Notes: generated by a model from the letters alone, not told the origin. A stretch of 64,000 nucleotides of DNA from Sinosporangium siamense (GCF_016863435.1 NZ_BOOW01000007.1:248001-312000), one strand, 5' to 3'; positions 7,978 through 15,770 are shown, counted from the stretch's first letter. Numbers and translations: made by a program.

Positions 7978-9450
7978 GTGCCTGAGTCCCCGAGCAGTGA
8001 CACTCAGACGACCGCGGCAGTCGTGCTCGCGACAACCCCCGGAGCGGGGTTGACGTGCGGCGACGGCACACTTCTGCAACGCGTGACCGATCAGTTGGCC
8101 ACCATGCCGGTGCGGGCGGTGCATGTGGTGGCCCGCGCTCCCGCGGGGGGCGACTCGTGGTCACCAAGTCTGGCCGACGACCTACGGAGCGTGGCCGACA
8201 CGGCCAAGAGCGCGACGGGTCCGGTCTTGATCGTCGCTGGCGACGTGGTCGCTCACGACGAGGCCCTGTCCGCGCTCGTGCGGCATCCCGCGAGGGGCAC
8301 GAGCGCGCTCGTCGCGCTCGACACCCTGGGGCCGGGTCCGCTGCGTCCGCCGGTGCGGGTGGAGCGCGGGCACGTCGTGTCTGCGGGCAGTTCGTTCCAC
8401 CGGGTCGCGTCGGCCAACGGCACGTTCCGGGGGGTGCTCCAGGTCGGCGTGGCCGATCTTGGAGGGCTCGCCGCGACGGCGACGGAGCTCGCCGAATACA
8501 TCGAGGGCGGCCGCCTCGGGCCGGTGAGCGGCTCGGAGGTAGCCGATCTGCTGCTGGCCGGGCTGGTGCGCGCCGGGATGGCGGTGCGGGCCGCGCCGCT
8601 CGGGCAACTCCACGCCGACCGGGTCATCGGCCAGCCGAGCGCCGACCGGGCGCTGCGGCAGCTCGCCGAGGTGGACGAGCGCAAGGTGCGCCTGGCGGCT
8701 GCGGTCAAGACCAACGACGGCCTCTTCGCGACATACGGCGTGAGCACCTGGTCCAAGCACCTCGTCATGGTGGCCGCGAGACTCGGGCTGACGCCCAACG
8801 CGATCACGGGGTTCTCGGTGGGGCTGGCCTTCCTGGCCGCGATCTGGTTCTCCTCGGGCTCCCGCGCCGCGATGGTCGCCGGCGGATTGCTGATGCTCGC
8901 GTCTTTTGTGCTCGACTGTGTGGACGGCCAGCTAGCTCGCTACACGCGGGCCTTCTCCCCGCTCGGCGCGTGGCTCGACGCGACGTTCGACCGGGTGAAG
9001 GAATATGTCGCCTATGTAGGGCTCGCCATTGGATATGCAGGTGTCTCCTTTGACTCGCCGAACAGCGGCGTCTGGACACTCGCGGTGGCGGCGCTTGTGC
9101 TCCAGATGCTCCGGCACATGATCGACTTCTCCTACGCAGGGGCCGTGGCCGACGCGCGTTCGTGGGCCCGCCCGCCGATCTCGCTGCTCGTGCCCGAGGA
9201 CGGCCCCGTGGTGGAGCCCGACCGCGCGGGCGGCAACACAGTGGTGCGCCTGGCCGACAAGATGCAGGGCGACACCGTCACCCGCTGGCTGAAGAAGGTC
9301 ATCGTGCTTCCCATCGGCGAGCGCATGGTGCTCATCGCCGTGACGGCGGCCTTCTTCGACGCCCGCGTCACCTTCCTGGCCCTGCTCGTCTGGGGCGGCG
9401 TGGCCGCCCTCTACAGCCTCACCGGGCGGATAGCGAGGTCGTTGGCGTGA
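7978..9450 (+). CDS. Two-domain protein: nucleotidyltransferase-like + CDP-alcohol phosphatidyltransferase
   Basis: A 490-residue protein with two parts. Residues 12-240 resemble a nucleotidyltransferase fold (AAVVLATTPG, then GPVLIVAGDVVAHDEAL), but the usual AAGxGxR loop is replaced by ATTPGAGLTCGDG, so catalysis by this half is doubtful. From about residue 250 a membrane CDP-alcohol phosphatidyltransferase follows, with the full signature: DCVDGQLAR (Asp313, Asp316, Arg321), Gly330, Asp334 and Asp338. Such enzymes move a phospho-alcohol from a CDP-alcohol to another alcohol, releasing CMP. The architecture recalls the fused IPCT/DIPPS enzymes that make di-myo-inositol phosphate. The GTG start at 7978 has AAGGAGA eight bases upstream. 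The 3' end is duplicated just downstream. Confidence 0.88.
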   Translation: MPESPSSDTQTTAAVVLATTPGAGLTCGDGTLLQRVTDQLATMPVRAVHVVARAPAGGDSWSPSLADDLRSVADTAKSATGPVLIVAGDVVAHDEALSALVRHPARGTSALVALDTLGPGPLRPPVRVERGHVVSAGSSFHRVASANGTFRGVLQVGVADLGGLAATATELAEYIEGGRLGPVSGSEVADLLLAGLVRAGMAVRAAPLGQLHADRVIGQPSADRALRQLAEVDERKVRLAAAVKTNDGLFATYGVSTWSKHLVMVAARLGLTPNAITGFSVGLAFLAAIWFSSGSRAAMVAGGLLMLASFVLDCVDGQLARYTRAFSPLGAWLDATFDRVKEYVAYVGLAIGYAGVSFDSPNSGVWTLAVAALVLQMLRHMIDFSYAGAVADARSWARPPISLLVPEDGPVVEPDRAGGNTVVRLADKMQGDTVTRWLKKVIVLPIGERMVLIAVTAAFFDARVTFLALLVWGGVAALYSLTGRIARSLA

Positions 9451-9569
9451 GGCCGGCGCGTGTGTGCCCGGTGCCCCCCTCGTGGGCGCCGGGCCGGCAT
9501 CTGCTCGTCCCGGGCGGCGTGGCCGCCCTCCACAGTCCCACTGGGCGGATAGCGAGGTCGTCGGCGTGA
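9382..9569 (+). repeat. Direct duplication of the 3' end of the CDP-alcohol phosphatidyltransferase gene
   Basis: Bases 9382-9450, the last 69 bases of the gene including its TGA, recur at 9501-9569 with 7 mismatches by hand alignment. The copies are 119 bases apart. In the second copy the final GTGA can serve as the GTG start of the next gene, as it would in a stop-start overlap. Confidence 0.85.
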
Positions 9570-10189
9570 TCTCCGTGCACATGACCCCCGTCCCGCGTGG
9601 TTCCGTAGTCGCCTACCGCGACGACGGTGCCCTGTCTCAGGCCATGGGCTCGCTGGTCGCCGGTCAGCTGCCGCCGTTGCCCCCCGCCCTGGCGGGGGCG
9701 TTCGTGACCGGCATCCTGCTCGCCATCGGGGTGGCGGGGACCGACGGGCTCGCGGTCTTCGCCCCGGCGGTGGCGCTGCTTCTCGCCGGGCCGGGGAGTT
9801 CGCACCGGCATGACGGGCGGCTCGACTGGCTGGTGCCGCCGATCCTGCGGCTCACCGAATACGGCTTCATCGCCTCGGTGGGGTTCGCCCACGAGGTGCC
9901 GCCGCTCATCCTCTTCCTCCTGCTGGGCGCGATGGCCTTCCACCACTACGACACCGTCTACCGGGTGCGCCAGCGTGTCTACGCTCCCTCCTGGCTCGCC
10001 ACGCTCGGTCTCGGCTGGGAGGGGCGCATGCTGCTCGTCTCGCTGGGAGCGCTGGCCGGCGGGGTGACGGTCGTGTTCCTGTTGCTGGCGATCTATCTCT
10101 GGTGCCTGTTCGGCTGGGAGAGCGCGACGTGCTGGCTCGCGGCTCCCAGGTCGGGGGTGGACGCGGTGGATTTGGGAGCGCACGATTAG
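9566..10189 (+). CDS. DUF5941-like membrane protein
   Basis: A polytopic membrane protein of about 207 residues with roughly five hydrophobic segments: GAFVTGILLAIGVAG, FAPAVALLLAGP, PPLILFLLLGAMAF, MLLVSLGALAG and VTVVFLLLAIYLW. A conserved-looking loop HHYDTVYRVRQR sits in the middle. From its position beside CDP-alcohol enzymes I assign it to the DUF5941 group; no activity is known. The start is uncertain. GTG 9566 overlaps the stop of the duplicated tail and has GCGAGG eight bases upstream, while ATG 9581 is a second option. Placement between a CDP-alcohol transferase and the nucleotidyltransferase at 10331 suggests a role in the same membrane pathway. Confidence 0.75.
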   Translation: MISVHMTPVPRGSVVAYRDDGALSQAMGSLVAGQLPPLPPALAGAFVTGILLAIGVAGTDGLAVFAPAVALLLAGPGSSHRHDGRLDWLVPPILRLTEYGFIASVGFAHEVPPLILFLLLGAMAFHHYDTVYRVRQRVYAPSWLATLGLGWEGRMLLVSLGALAGGVTVVFLLLAIYLWCLFGWESATCWLAAPRSGVDAVDLGAHD

Positions 10190-10330
10190 TGCACCTTCCA
10201 GGAAATATCGTCCTATGCAAGGCTCCTAGGGCGGGCATCCATACGGGGTGACGGAGAGTGCGTGACACGATGTGCACTCAAAGACAACTAACCTTTGGGG
10301 CCTGAACATCACTCGGATGAGGAGTGCACC

Positions 10331-11065
10331 TTGCTGGGAATGGTGCTGGCCGCCGGAGCCGGACGACGCCTTCGGCCCTACACCGACACGCTGCCAAAAG
10401 CGCTCGTGCCGGTCGACGGGGACACCACGATCATGGACATCTCGCTGCGCAACCTCGCGGCGGTCGATCTGCGGGAGATCGTGGTGATCGTCGGCTACGC
10501 GGCGCAAGCCGTACACGAGCGTCAGGCGGATCTGGAGCGTCGCCACGGCGTCAAGCTCACGCTGGTGCACAACGACAAGGCCGAGGAGTGGAACAACGCC
10601 TACTCCCTCTGGTGCGCACGCGACCACTTCGCCGAGGGCGCGCTGCTCGTCAACGGTGACACCGTGCACCCGGTGTCGGTCGAGGAGACCCTGCTCTCCG
10701 CCCCGGTGACCTCCGACGTGCTGCTCGCGGTCGACGACGTCAAGTCGCTGGCCGACGAGGAGATGAAGGTGACGCTCAGCCCGGAGGGCCACCTGGCCCG
10801 CATCACCAAGCTGATGGACCCCGCAGACGCCGCGGGTGAATACATCGGCGCGACCCTCATCAGGCCCGGCGCGGCCGAGCGGCTCGCCGACGCGCTCAAG
10901 GCGACCTTCGAGCGCGACCCGCAGCTCTATTACGAGGACGGCTACGCCGAGATGGTGGCCCGCGGAGAGAAGATCTCGGTGGCGCCCATCGGCAAGGTCG
11001 ACTGGGTCGAGGTGGACAACCACGACGACCTCGCCAAGGCCAGGGAGATCGCGTGCCGCTACTAG
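10331..11065 (+). CDS. LicC-like NTP transferase (phosphocholine cytidylyltransferase family)
   Basis: A 244-residue sugar-nucleotidyltransferase-fold enzyme. The signature MVLAAGAGRRLRPYT (4-18) and PKALVPVDG (22-30, Lys23) bind the nucleotide. VNGDT with Asp110 and VEVDNHDDL near the end supply metal-binding aspartates. Relatives such as LicC make CDP-choline, and others make CDP-glycerol or CDP-inositol. The next gene makes glycerol-1-phosphate and the one after uses a CDP-alcohol, so CTP plus glycerol-1-phosphate to CDP-glycerol is a reasonable inference. The start is TTG at 10331 with GAGGAG six bases upstream; earlier in-frame codons lack a ribosome site. It begins a tight run with the two following genes. 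Confidence 0.87.
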   Translation: MLGMVLAAGAGRRLRPYTDTLPKALVPVDGDTTIMDISLRNLAAVDLREIVVIVGYAAQAVHERQADLERRHGVKLTLVHNDKAEEWNNAYSLWCARDHFAEGALLVNGDTVHPVSVEETLLSAPVTSDVLLAVDDVKSLADEEMKVTLSPEGHLARITKLMDPADAAGEYIGATLIRPGAAERLADALKATFERDPQLYYEDGYAEMVARGEKISVAPIGKVDWVEVDNHDDLAKAREIACRY

Positions 11066-11111
11066 CGGAACCGCAGCCCACGAAGGGAACCTGGCCGCTC
11101 ATGGAGGTCGA

Positions 11112-12170
11112 GTGCCGATTCTAGCGAGGATGTTGCCGGCGCCCTTGATGATGGAGGTGAGACGGGGAGCCATCGCCCAGATCGGATCACTGCTGGCCGA
11201 CAGCAGGGTCGTCACCTCCGGGCGGGTGGCCGTGGCGGTCGGCACCGGGCAGGGTGATCACATCGCCAAGGTGATCGCGCCCTCGCTCGGTGAGGCGCAG
11301 GTGTTCCGGGTGTGCGACGGGTCCGTCGACGCCGCGGTCTCGCTCGGCGCCGACCTGCGCAAGGGAGCCTTCGAGGCGGTCGTCGGCATCGGCGGCGGCA
11401 AGACCATCGACGCGACCAAATACGCCGCGTCGCTGGCCGGCATCCCGATGGTCGCGGTCGCCACCAACCTGTCCCACGACGGCATCTGCTCACCTGTCGC
11501 CTCGCTCACCCACGAGGGGGGCAAGGGGTCCTTCGGCGTGCCGATGCCGCTCGCCATCATGGTCGACCTCGACTTCGTGCACGACGCGCCGAAGGCCTTG
11601 GTGCGTTCCGGAGTCGGCGACGTGGTGAGCAACCTGTCGGCCATCGAGGACTGGCAACTCGGCGCGGCCGAGCGCGGGGAGCCGATCGACGGGCTCGCCT
11701 GCTCGATGGCGCGCACCGCGGCGGAGGCGGTCATCGGACGAACCGATTCCATCGAATCAGATGCGTTTTTGACCGTTCTGGCGGAATCGTTGATCCTTTC
11801 CGGCATGTCGATGGTCGTCGCGGGCTCTTCGCGTCCCGCCAGTGGTGGCGACCATGAGATCCTTCATGCCGTGGATCAGCTTTATCCCGGCACCTCCAAT
11901 CACGGCGAGCTGGCCGGCATCGGCGCGGCCTTCTGCTTCTTCCTGCGGGGAGACCAGCGCCGCCTCACCCAGGTGGTCGACTGCCTGCGCGGCCACTCCC
12001 TCCCGGTCACGCCGGGCGACGTGGGCCTGACGACCGAGCAGTTCACCGCCGCCGTCAAGCTGGCGCCGGCGACCCGCCCCGGCCGCTACACGATCCTTGA
12101 TCACAAGCGGATGTCGGAGTCCGAGGCACGCGATCGGGTTGAGGAATATGTCGGCACCGTCGGTCGCTGA
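11112..12170 (+). CDS. sn-glycerol-1-phosphate dehydrogenase (EgsA/AraM-like)
   Basis: A 352-residue member of the iron-containing alcohol dehydrogenase superfamily, closest by motif to sn-glycerol-1-phosphate dehydrogenases. The NAD(P)-binding loop is GIGGGKTID (92-100). Metal ligands are visible as Asp170 in GVGDVVSN, His248 in RPASGGDHEILH and His264 in SNHGELAGIG; the RPASG...H...HGE pattern is the hallmark of archaeal G1PDH and Bacillus AraM. It should reduce dihydroxyacetone phosphate to sn-glycerol-1-phosphate, the enantiomer of normal bacterial glycerol phosphate. GTG 11112 has GGAGG four bases upstream. The 3' end overlaps the next gene by 23 bases, so the two are almost surely co-translated. 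Confidence 0.88.
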   Translation: MPILARMLPAPLMMEVRRGAIAQIGSLLADSRVVTSGRVAVAVGTGQGDHIAKVIAPSLGEAQVFRVCDGSVDAAVSLGADLRKGAFEAVVGIGGGKTIDATKYAASLAGIPMVAVATNLSHDGICSPVASLTHEGGKGSFGVPMPLAIMVDLDFVHDAPKALVRSGVGDVVSNLSAIEDWQLGAAERGEPIDGLACSMARTAAEAVIGRTDSIESDAFLTVLAESLILSGMSMVVAGSSRPASGGDHEILHAVDQLYPGTSNHGELAGIGAAFCFFLRGDQRRLTQVVDCLRGHSLPVTPGDVGLTTEQFTAAVKLAPATRPGRYTILDHKRMSESEARDRVEEYVGTVGR

Positions 12171-12915
12171 GATCCGCGCGGTCGCCCAGCCGCATTCGAC
12201 GATGGACCGCAAGAGCGGTGAACACTGGGCGGGCCTGCTCTACATGCGCAGGTTGTCCATCTACGTGACGTGGGCGCTGGCCCGCACGCCGATCACGCCC
12301 AATCAGGCCACCGGCCTGATGATCGTGACCGGTGTGCTGGCCGGGGTCGTGCTGGCGCTGCCCGGTTTCTGGGCGGCGCTCGGCGCGGCTCTGCTCGTGC
12401 AGCTCTATCTGCTGCTCGACTGCTCCGACGGCGAGCTCGCGAGGTGGACCGGCCGCACCTCCATCACCGGTGTCTACCTCGACCGGGTCGGGCACTACTT
12501 CGCGGAGGCGGCGCTGCTGATCGGGCTCGGCTTCCGGGCCTCTGAGACCCTCCCCGACTGGTACACCGTGCTCGGCTTCGCCGCCGCGCTCGGGGCGATC
12601 CTCATCAAGGCCGAGACCGACCTGGTCGACGTCGCCCGGGCCCGCTCGGGTCTGATCGCGGCGACCGAGTCGTCGGCCGAGCAGTTCCAGTCGCGGGGGC
12701 TCGGCACCGCGCGCAAGATTGCGGCGGCGTTCCGGTTCCACCGGGTCGTGCAGGCCGTGGAGTTATCGCTACTGGTAGTGATCGCCGCCGTATGGGACCT
12801 GCTCAGCGGGGGACTCGCCGCCACGCGGGTGCTCACGGTGGTGTGCGCGATCGTCGCGGGACTTCAGCTCATCCTTCATCTCGTGAGCATCTTGGCGTCG
12901 CGGCGGCTCAAGTGA
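12148..12915 (+). CDS. CDP-alcohol phosphatidyltransferase family protein, variant active site
   Basis: A 255-residue membrane enzyme of the CDP-alcohol phosphatidyltransferase family. The signature is DCSDGELAR (Asp91, Asp94, Arg99), Gly108 and Asp112, but the last catalytic Asp is His116 (YLDRVGHYF). About five to six hydrophobic helices surround it. It should transfer a phospho-alcohol from a CDP-alcohol, plausibly CDP-glycerol made from the product of the two genes before it. ATG 12148 lies inside the preceding gene, with GAGG just upstream. Leu206 is encoded by TTA, a rare codon in such genomes that could make expression depend on a bldA-type tRNA. Confidence 0.85.
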   Translation: MSAPSVAEIRAVAQPHSTMDRKSGEHWAGLLYMRRLSIYVTWALARTPITPNQATGLMIVTGVLAGVVLALPGFWAALGAALLVQLYLLLDCSDGELARWTGRTSITGVYLDRVGHYFAEAALLIGLGFRASETLPDWYTVLGFAAALGAILIKAETDLVDVARARSGLIAATESSAEQFQSRGLGTARKIAAAFRFHRVVQAVELSLLVVIAAVWDLLSGGLAATRVLTVVCAIVAGLQLILHLVSILASRRLK

Positions 12916-12926
12916 CATGTACGCTA

Positions 12927-12976
12927 ATCACCGAGAAAACAGTCTCGGAATTGCCATATCAAGCAGACTCGGTGAT
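12927..12976 (+). promoter_or_regulatory. Mutually exclusive hairpins between CDP-alcohol transferase and GT2 genes
   Basis: ATCACCGAG at 12927-12935 pairs perfectly with CTCGGTGAT at 12968-12976. The inner CCGAGA (12931-12936) can instead pair with TCTCGG (12943-12948). The two folds share bases and cannot form together, as in an attenuator. No T-run follows, so the mechanism is open. Confidence 0.4.
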
Positions 12977-13026
12977 CATGGAAGTATGCGCTGCACGGTC
13001 TCTCAACGCGTCAGGGCGATGACACG

Positions 13027-13908
13027 TTGAAGATTTCGTGCGTCATCCTCACCATGGGCAACCGAGTGGCCGAGCTGGACCGGGCCGTCGCGTCGGTGCT
13101 CGACCAGATCGACGGAGACGTCGAGGTCGTGGTCGTCGGCAACGGCGCGGACGTGCCGGAAATTACCGCCATGCCCGGTCCGGGCAATTCCGCCACGATC
13201 AAGGTTGTGCGTCTGCCGCACAATAGCGGCATCCCCGCCGGTCGCAACCGCGGCGTCGAGGAGTGCTCGGGCGACGTCATCCTCTTCCTCGACGACGACG
13301 GGTGGTATGCCAACCCCAGGGTCGCCGCCCACGTGCGCGACCGGTTCGCCACGGAGCCCGACCTCGCCGTCGTCTCCTTCCGGGTCATGGACCCCGACGG
13401 CGGCAACGGGCAACGCCGGCATGTGCCCCGCCTGCGCGCCGGCAACCCGGAGCGGTCCTCGCCGGTCACCACGTTCCTCGGCGGCGCGTGCGCGATCCGG
13501 CGCTCCGCCTACCTCCAGGTGGGCGGTCAGCCAGAGGCGTTCTTCTACGCCCACGAGGAGACCGACCTCGCCTGGCGCCTGCTGGGTCAGGGTTACCGCA
13601 TCGAATACGACGCCGACACCGTGATGTACCACCCGCAGGTGCCCCCGACCAGGCACGCGCAGTTCTACCGGCTCAACGCGCGCAACCGCGTCTGGCTGGC
13701 CCGCCGCAACCTGCCGTGGCCTCTCGCGTTCGTCTACCTCTTCGACTGGATCGTCCTCACGCTTGTCCGCGAACGTTCCGCGACCTCGCTGAAGGCGTGG
13801 TTCCGCGGCTTCTTCGAGGGGCTCCGCGAGCCCGCGGGGGAGCGCCGGCCGATGTCCTGGGGCACCGCCTGGCGCATGGCCAAACTCGGCCGGCCGCCGA
13901 TCGTGTGA
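13027..13908 (+). CDS. Glycosyltransferase family 2 (rhamnosyltransferase-like)
   Basis: A 293-residue GT-A enzyme. It begins ISCVILTMGNRVAELDRA, carries HNSGIPAGRNRGVEE (65-79), the metal motif FLDDDGWY (Asp89-91), and the acceptor-side YAHEETDLAWRLLGQG. This pattern is typical of family 2 enzymes that add rhamnose, galactofuranose or similar sugars to surface glycans; the donor is not identifiable. The protein is soluble or peripheral. A TTG at 13027 is the only plausible start and its ribosome site is weak. It follows the CDP-alcohol cassette in the same direction after 111 bases that hold the alternative hairpins, so it may be the last gene of that unit. Confidence 0.88.
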   Translation: MKISCVILTMGNRVAELDRAVASVLDQIDGDVEVVVVGNGADVPEITAMPGPGNSATIKVVRLPHNSGIPAGRNRGVEECSGDVILFLDDDGWYANPRVAAHVRDRFATEPDLAVVSFRVMDPDGGNGQRRHVPRLRAGNPERSSPVTTFLGGACAIRRSAYLQVGGQPEAFFYAHEETDLAWRLLGQGYRIEYDADTVMYHPQVPPTRHAQFYRLNARNRVWLARRNLPWPLAFVYLFDWIVLTLVRERSATSLKAWFRGFFEGLREPAGERRPMSWGTAWRMAKLGRPPIV

Positions 13909-14296
13909 CGCGATTCTCCCTTATGTGATCTTTCACACGGTGCCTGCGCCCGGGGAAAACTGTTTCTCCAGTGGACGTCAGGGGTACGAGCGCCCAATGT
14001 CCAGATTTTGCCAGAGTAGCGCACTTGCATGGGCTACTGTGGAGATCTTGACTCTCGCGGTCGGCTGGGGCGCGGCCGCGAACTCGTTTGAGATACATGA
14101 CCGAGTGGTTAAACGCTCGAAAATATGGTCGGGTTGTTCGCTGAATTCACTGAGCCGGCCGATCGGCCTGGTTGATCGAACCCATCGATCTCACCGGTTG
14201 ATTGTGCTGGCTCACTCAGCGGCGACTCGGCCTAAGTCTGTCAAGGGTTTCGCCATTGGATAGACATACAAGTCGATGACTAAACGGTGATTCACT
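13909..14296. other. Long intergenic region of lower GC
   Basis: About 390 bases with no convincing gene and visibly lower GC than the neighbours. It holds an inverted repeat TGTGA-TCTT-TCACA at 13924-13937 and a 12-base palindrome GGCCGATCGGCC near 14157-14168. Promoters for the acyltransferase gene at 14297 should lie here, but I cannot place them. Confidence 0.5.
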
Positions 14297-15529
14297 GTGA
14301 CCACATCTCACGTCGCCACAAAAAAGCCGCCCCATCCCGACAGGGGCGCGGTTCGGCTTGGGTGGCTGGACGCCCTCCGCGGGGTCGCCGCCCTCGCTGT
14401 GGCGTTTCATCACGGCACTTACGTCTACACCCCCAACACCCGGGCGGCCGTGCTTGAGTGGTTCAACCCTGGTTTGTGGGGGGTGATGGTCTTCTTCCTG
14501 GTGAGTGGCTACATCATCCCGGCGTCACTGGAGCGCCACGGCAACGTGCGGCGGTTCTGGGTCAGCAGGCTCTTCCGTATCTACCCGCTTTGGGTGGCCG
14601 GGGCGGTGGTGCTCGTTCTGCTGGCGCTTTTCGGTGTGAGCCCGATCCGGGGGGAGCTTTACCGGTTCGACCCGGTCACGGCGACGGTGGCCCACGTGAC
14701 GATGTTCCAAGACCTGCTCACGGTGCCCAACGCGCTCAACGTGTTGTGGACCCTCTCCTATGAGATGGCCTTCTATCTTCTGGTCGTCGGCCTGTTCGCG
14801 CTCCGCCTGCATCGGCGGTCGACGGCTGTCGTCTCCCTGCTCCTCGTCGTGGCGGCGGGTCTGGGTGTGCTGGCCCCGGTCACGTTGCTCACGGACGCTT
14901 TCGGCGCGCCCGCCGTGGTGGCCGCCGCGGCCGTCGGGATGGCGGTCGCGATCGGGGCCGCGTTCGCCGGCCCTCCGTCGCTGCGCATGGCGGGCATGGT
15001 GACCGGTGGTGTGCTCGCGATGGCCTTGGTGGCGCTGAACGGCAGGAACGCGCCCTGGCTCGGAGTGTCGATCGTGGCGATCATGTTCACGGGCACGGTG
15101 ATCTATCGGGCCGAGCGCGGTGAGGCGAGCCGGTGGACGGCCTGGCTCGTCTGCGGGGTCGTGCTCGCCGCGACGGTGGCACAGGGATGGTGGCATCCGG
15201 GGCACGTCGAAGGCGGTGCCGTCGCGTGGACAACGACCCTCGTGCTCGCCGCGGTCGCGTTCGCGGTGGGCCTCGCCACCGCCAAACGCAGGACACCCAC
15301 GTGGCTGACGATGCTGGGCACGATGAGCTTCTCCGTCTATCTCCTGCACCCGCTGCTGCTGAAGGTCTCCGACGCGACGCTGGGGCGCTGGAAGGAATAC
15401 GACAACTATCTGCCGCTGGTCGTCTTCCTCCTGATCCTGCTCCCGATCTCCTGGGCCGCTTACACCTGGGTGGAAAAACCCATGCAGATCAAGGGTGCCG
15501 CCCTCGGCAGGCGGATGAAGAGCCCTTGA
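14297..15529 (+). CDS. Acyltransferase family 3 membrane protein (OafA-like)
   Basis: A 410-residue polytopic protein of the acyltransferase 3 family, which O-acylates surface sugars using acyl-CoA from the cytoplasm. The N-terminal signature LGWLDALRGVAALAVAFHHG includes the conserved Arg and His38-His39. FFLVSGYIIP and RRFWVSRLFRIYPLWV match family blocks two and three, and about ten hydrophobic helices follow. The C-terminus has the typical SFSVYLLHPLLL. It is likely to decorate the polymer made by nearby glycosyltransferases. GTG 14297 is the apparent start, with no strong ribosome site. It stands alone between two repeat-rich or low-GC gaps. Confidence 0.88.
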   Translation: MTTSHVATKKPPHPDRGAVRLGWLDALRGVAALAVAFHHGTYVYTPNTRAAVLEWFNPGLWGVMVFFLVSGYIIPASLERHGNVRRFWVSRLFRIYPLWVAGAVVLVLLALFGVSPIRGELYRFDPVTATVAHVTMFQDLLTVPNALNVLWTLSYEMAFYLLVVGLFALRLHRRSTAVVSLLLVVAAGLGVLAPVTLLTDAFGAPAVVAAAAVGMAVAIGAAFAGPPSLRMAGMVTGGVLAMALVALNGRNAPWLGVSIVAIMFTGTVIYRAERGEASRWTAWLVCGVVLAATVAQGWWHPGHVEGGAVAWTTTLVLAAVAFAVGLATAKRRTPTWLTMLGTMSFSVYLLHPLLLKVSDATLGRWKEYDNYLPLVVFLLILLPISWAAYTWVEKPMQIKGAALGRRMKSP

Positions 15530-15633
15530 CCCCAGTGGGCGCCGCGATGCGCGTGGTGGGCTTCACGGCGGGGCATGCATACGCAATATGACACCTGCCT
15601 AGGCGATGTGACATGCCTGCGGCACCGGCCGGG

Positions 15634-15734
15634 CACTGTTGGACGAACGCTGTTGGATAAGCAAGGTCGGACAGGCAGTGTCAGACAAGCGGTGTTGGAA
15701 ACGCAGTGTTGGACAAGCACTGTTGGCCGGGCAC
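15634..15734. repeat. Degenerate 14-16 base tandem repeats
   Basis: About seven head-to-tail copies of a unit close to GTGTTGGACAAGCA lie between the acyltransferase and the M20 peptidase genes. Copies differ at several positions. No gene is evident across them, so the array is intergenic. Confidence 0.75.
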
Positions 15735-15770
15735 GGTTCGTGAGGACACGCGGATGATGGGGCAACGGGA

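Noticed and set aside
13924-13937. CRP-type site TGTGA...TCACA
   Set aside because: The half-sites are 4 rather than 6 bases apart and lie just after a gene end; not enough to call a regulator site.
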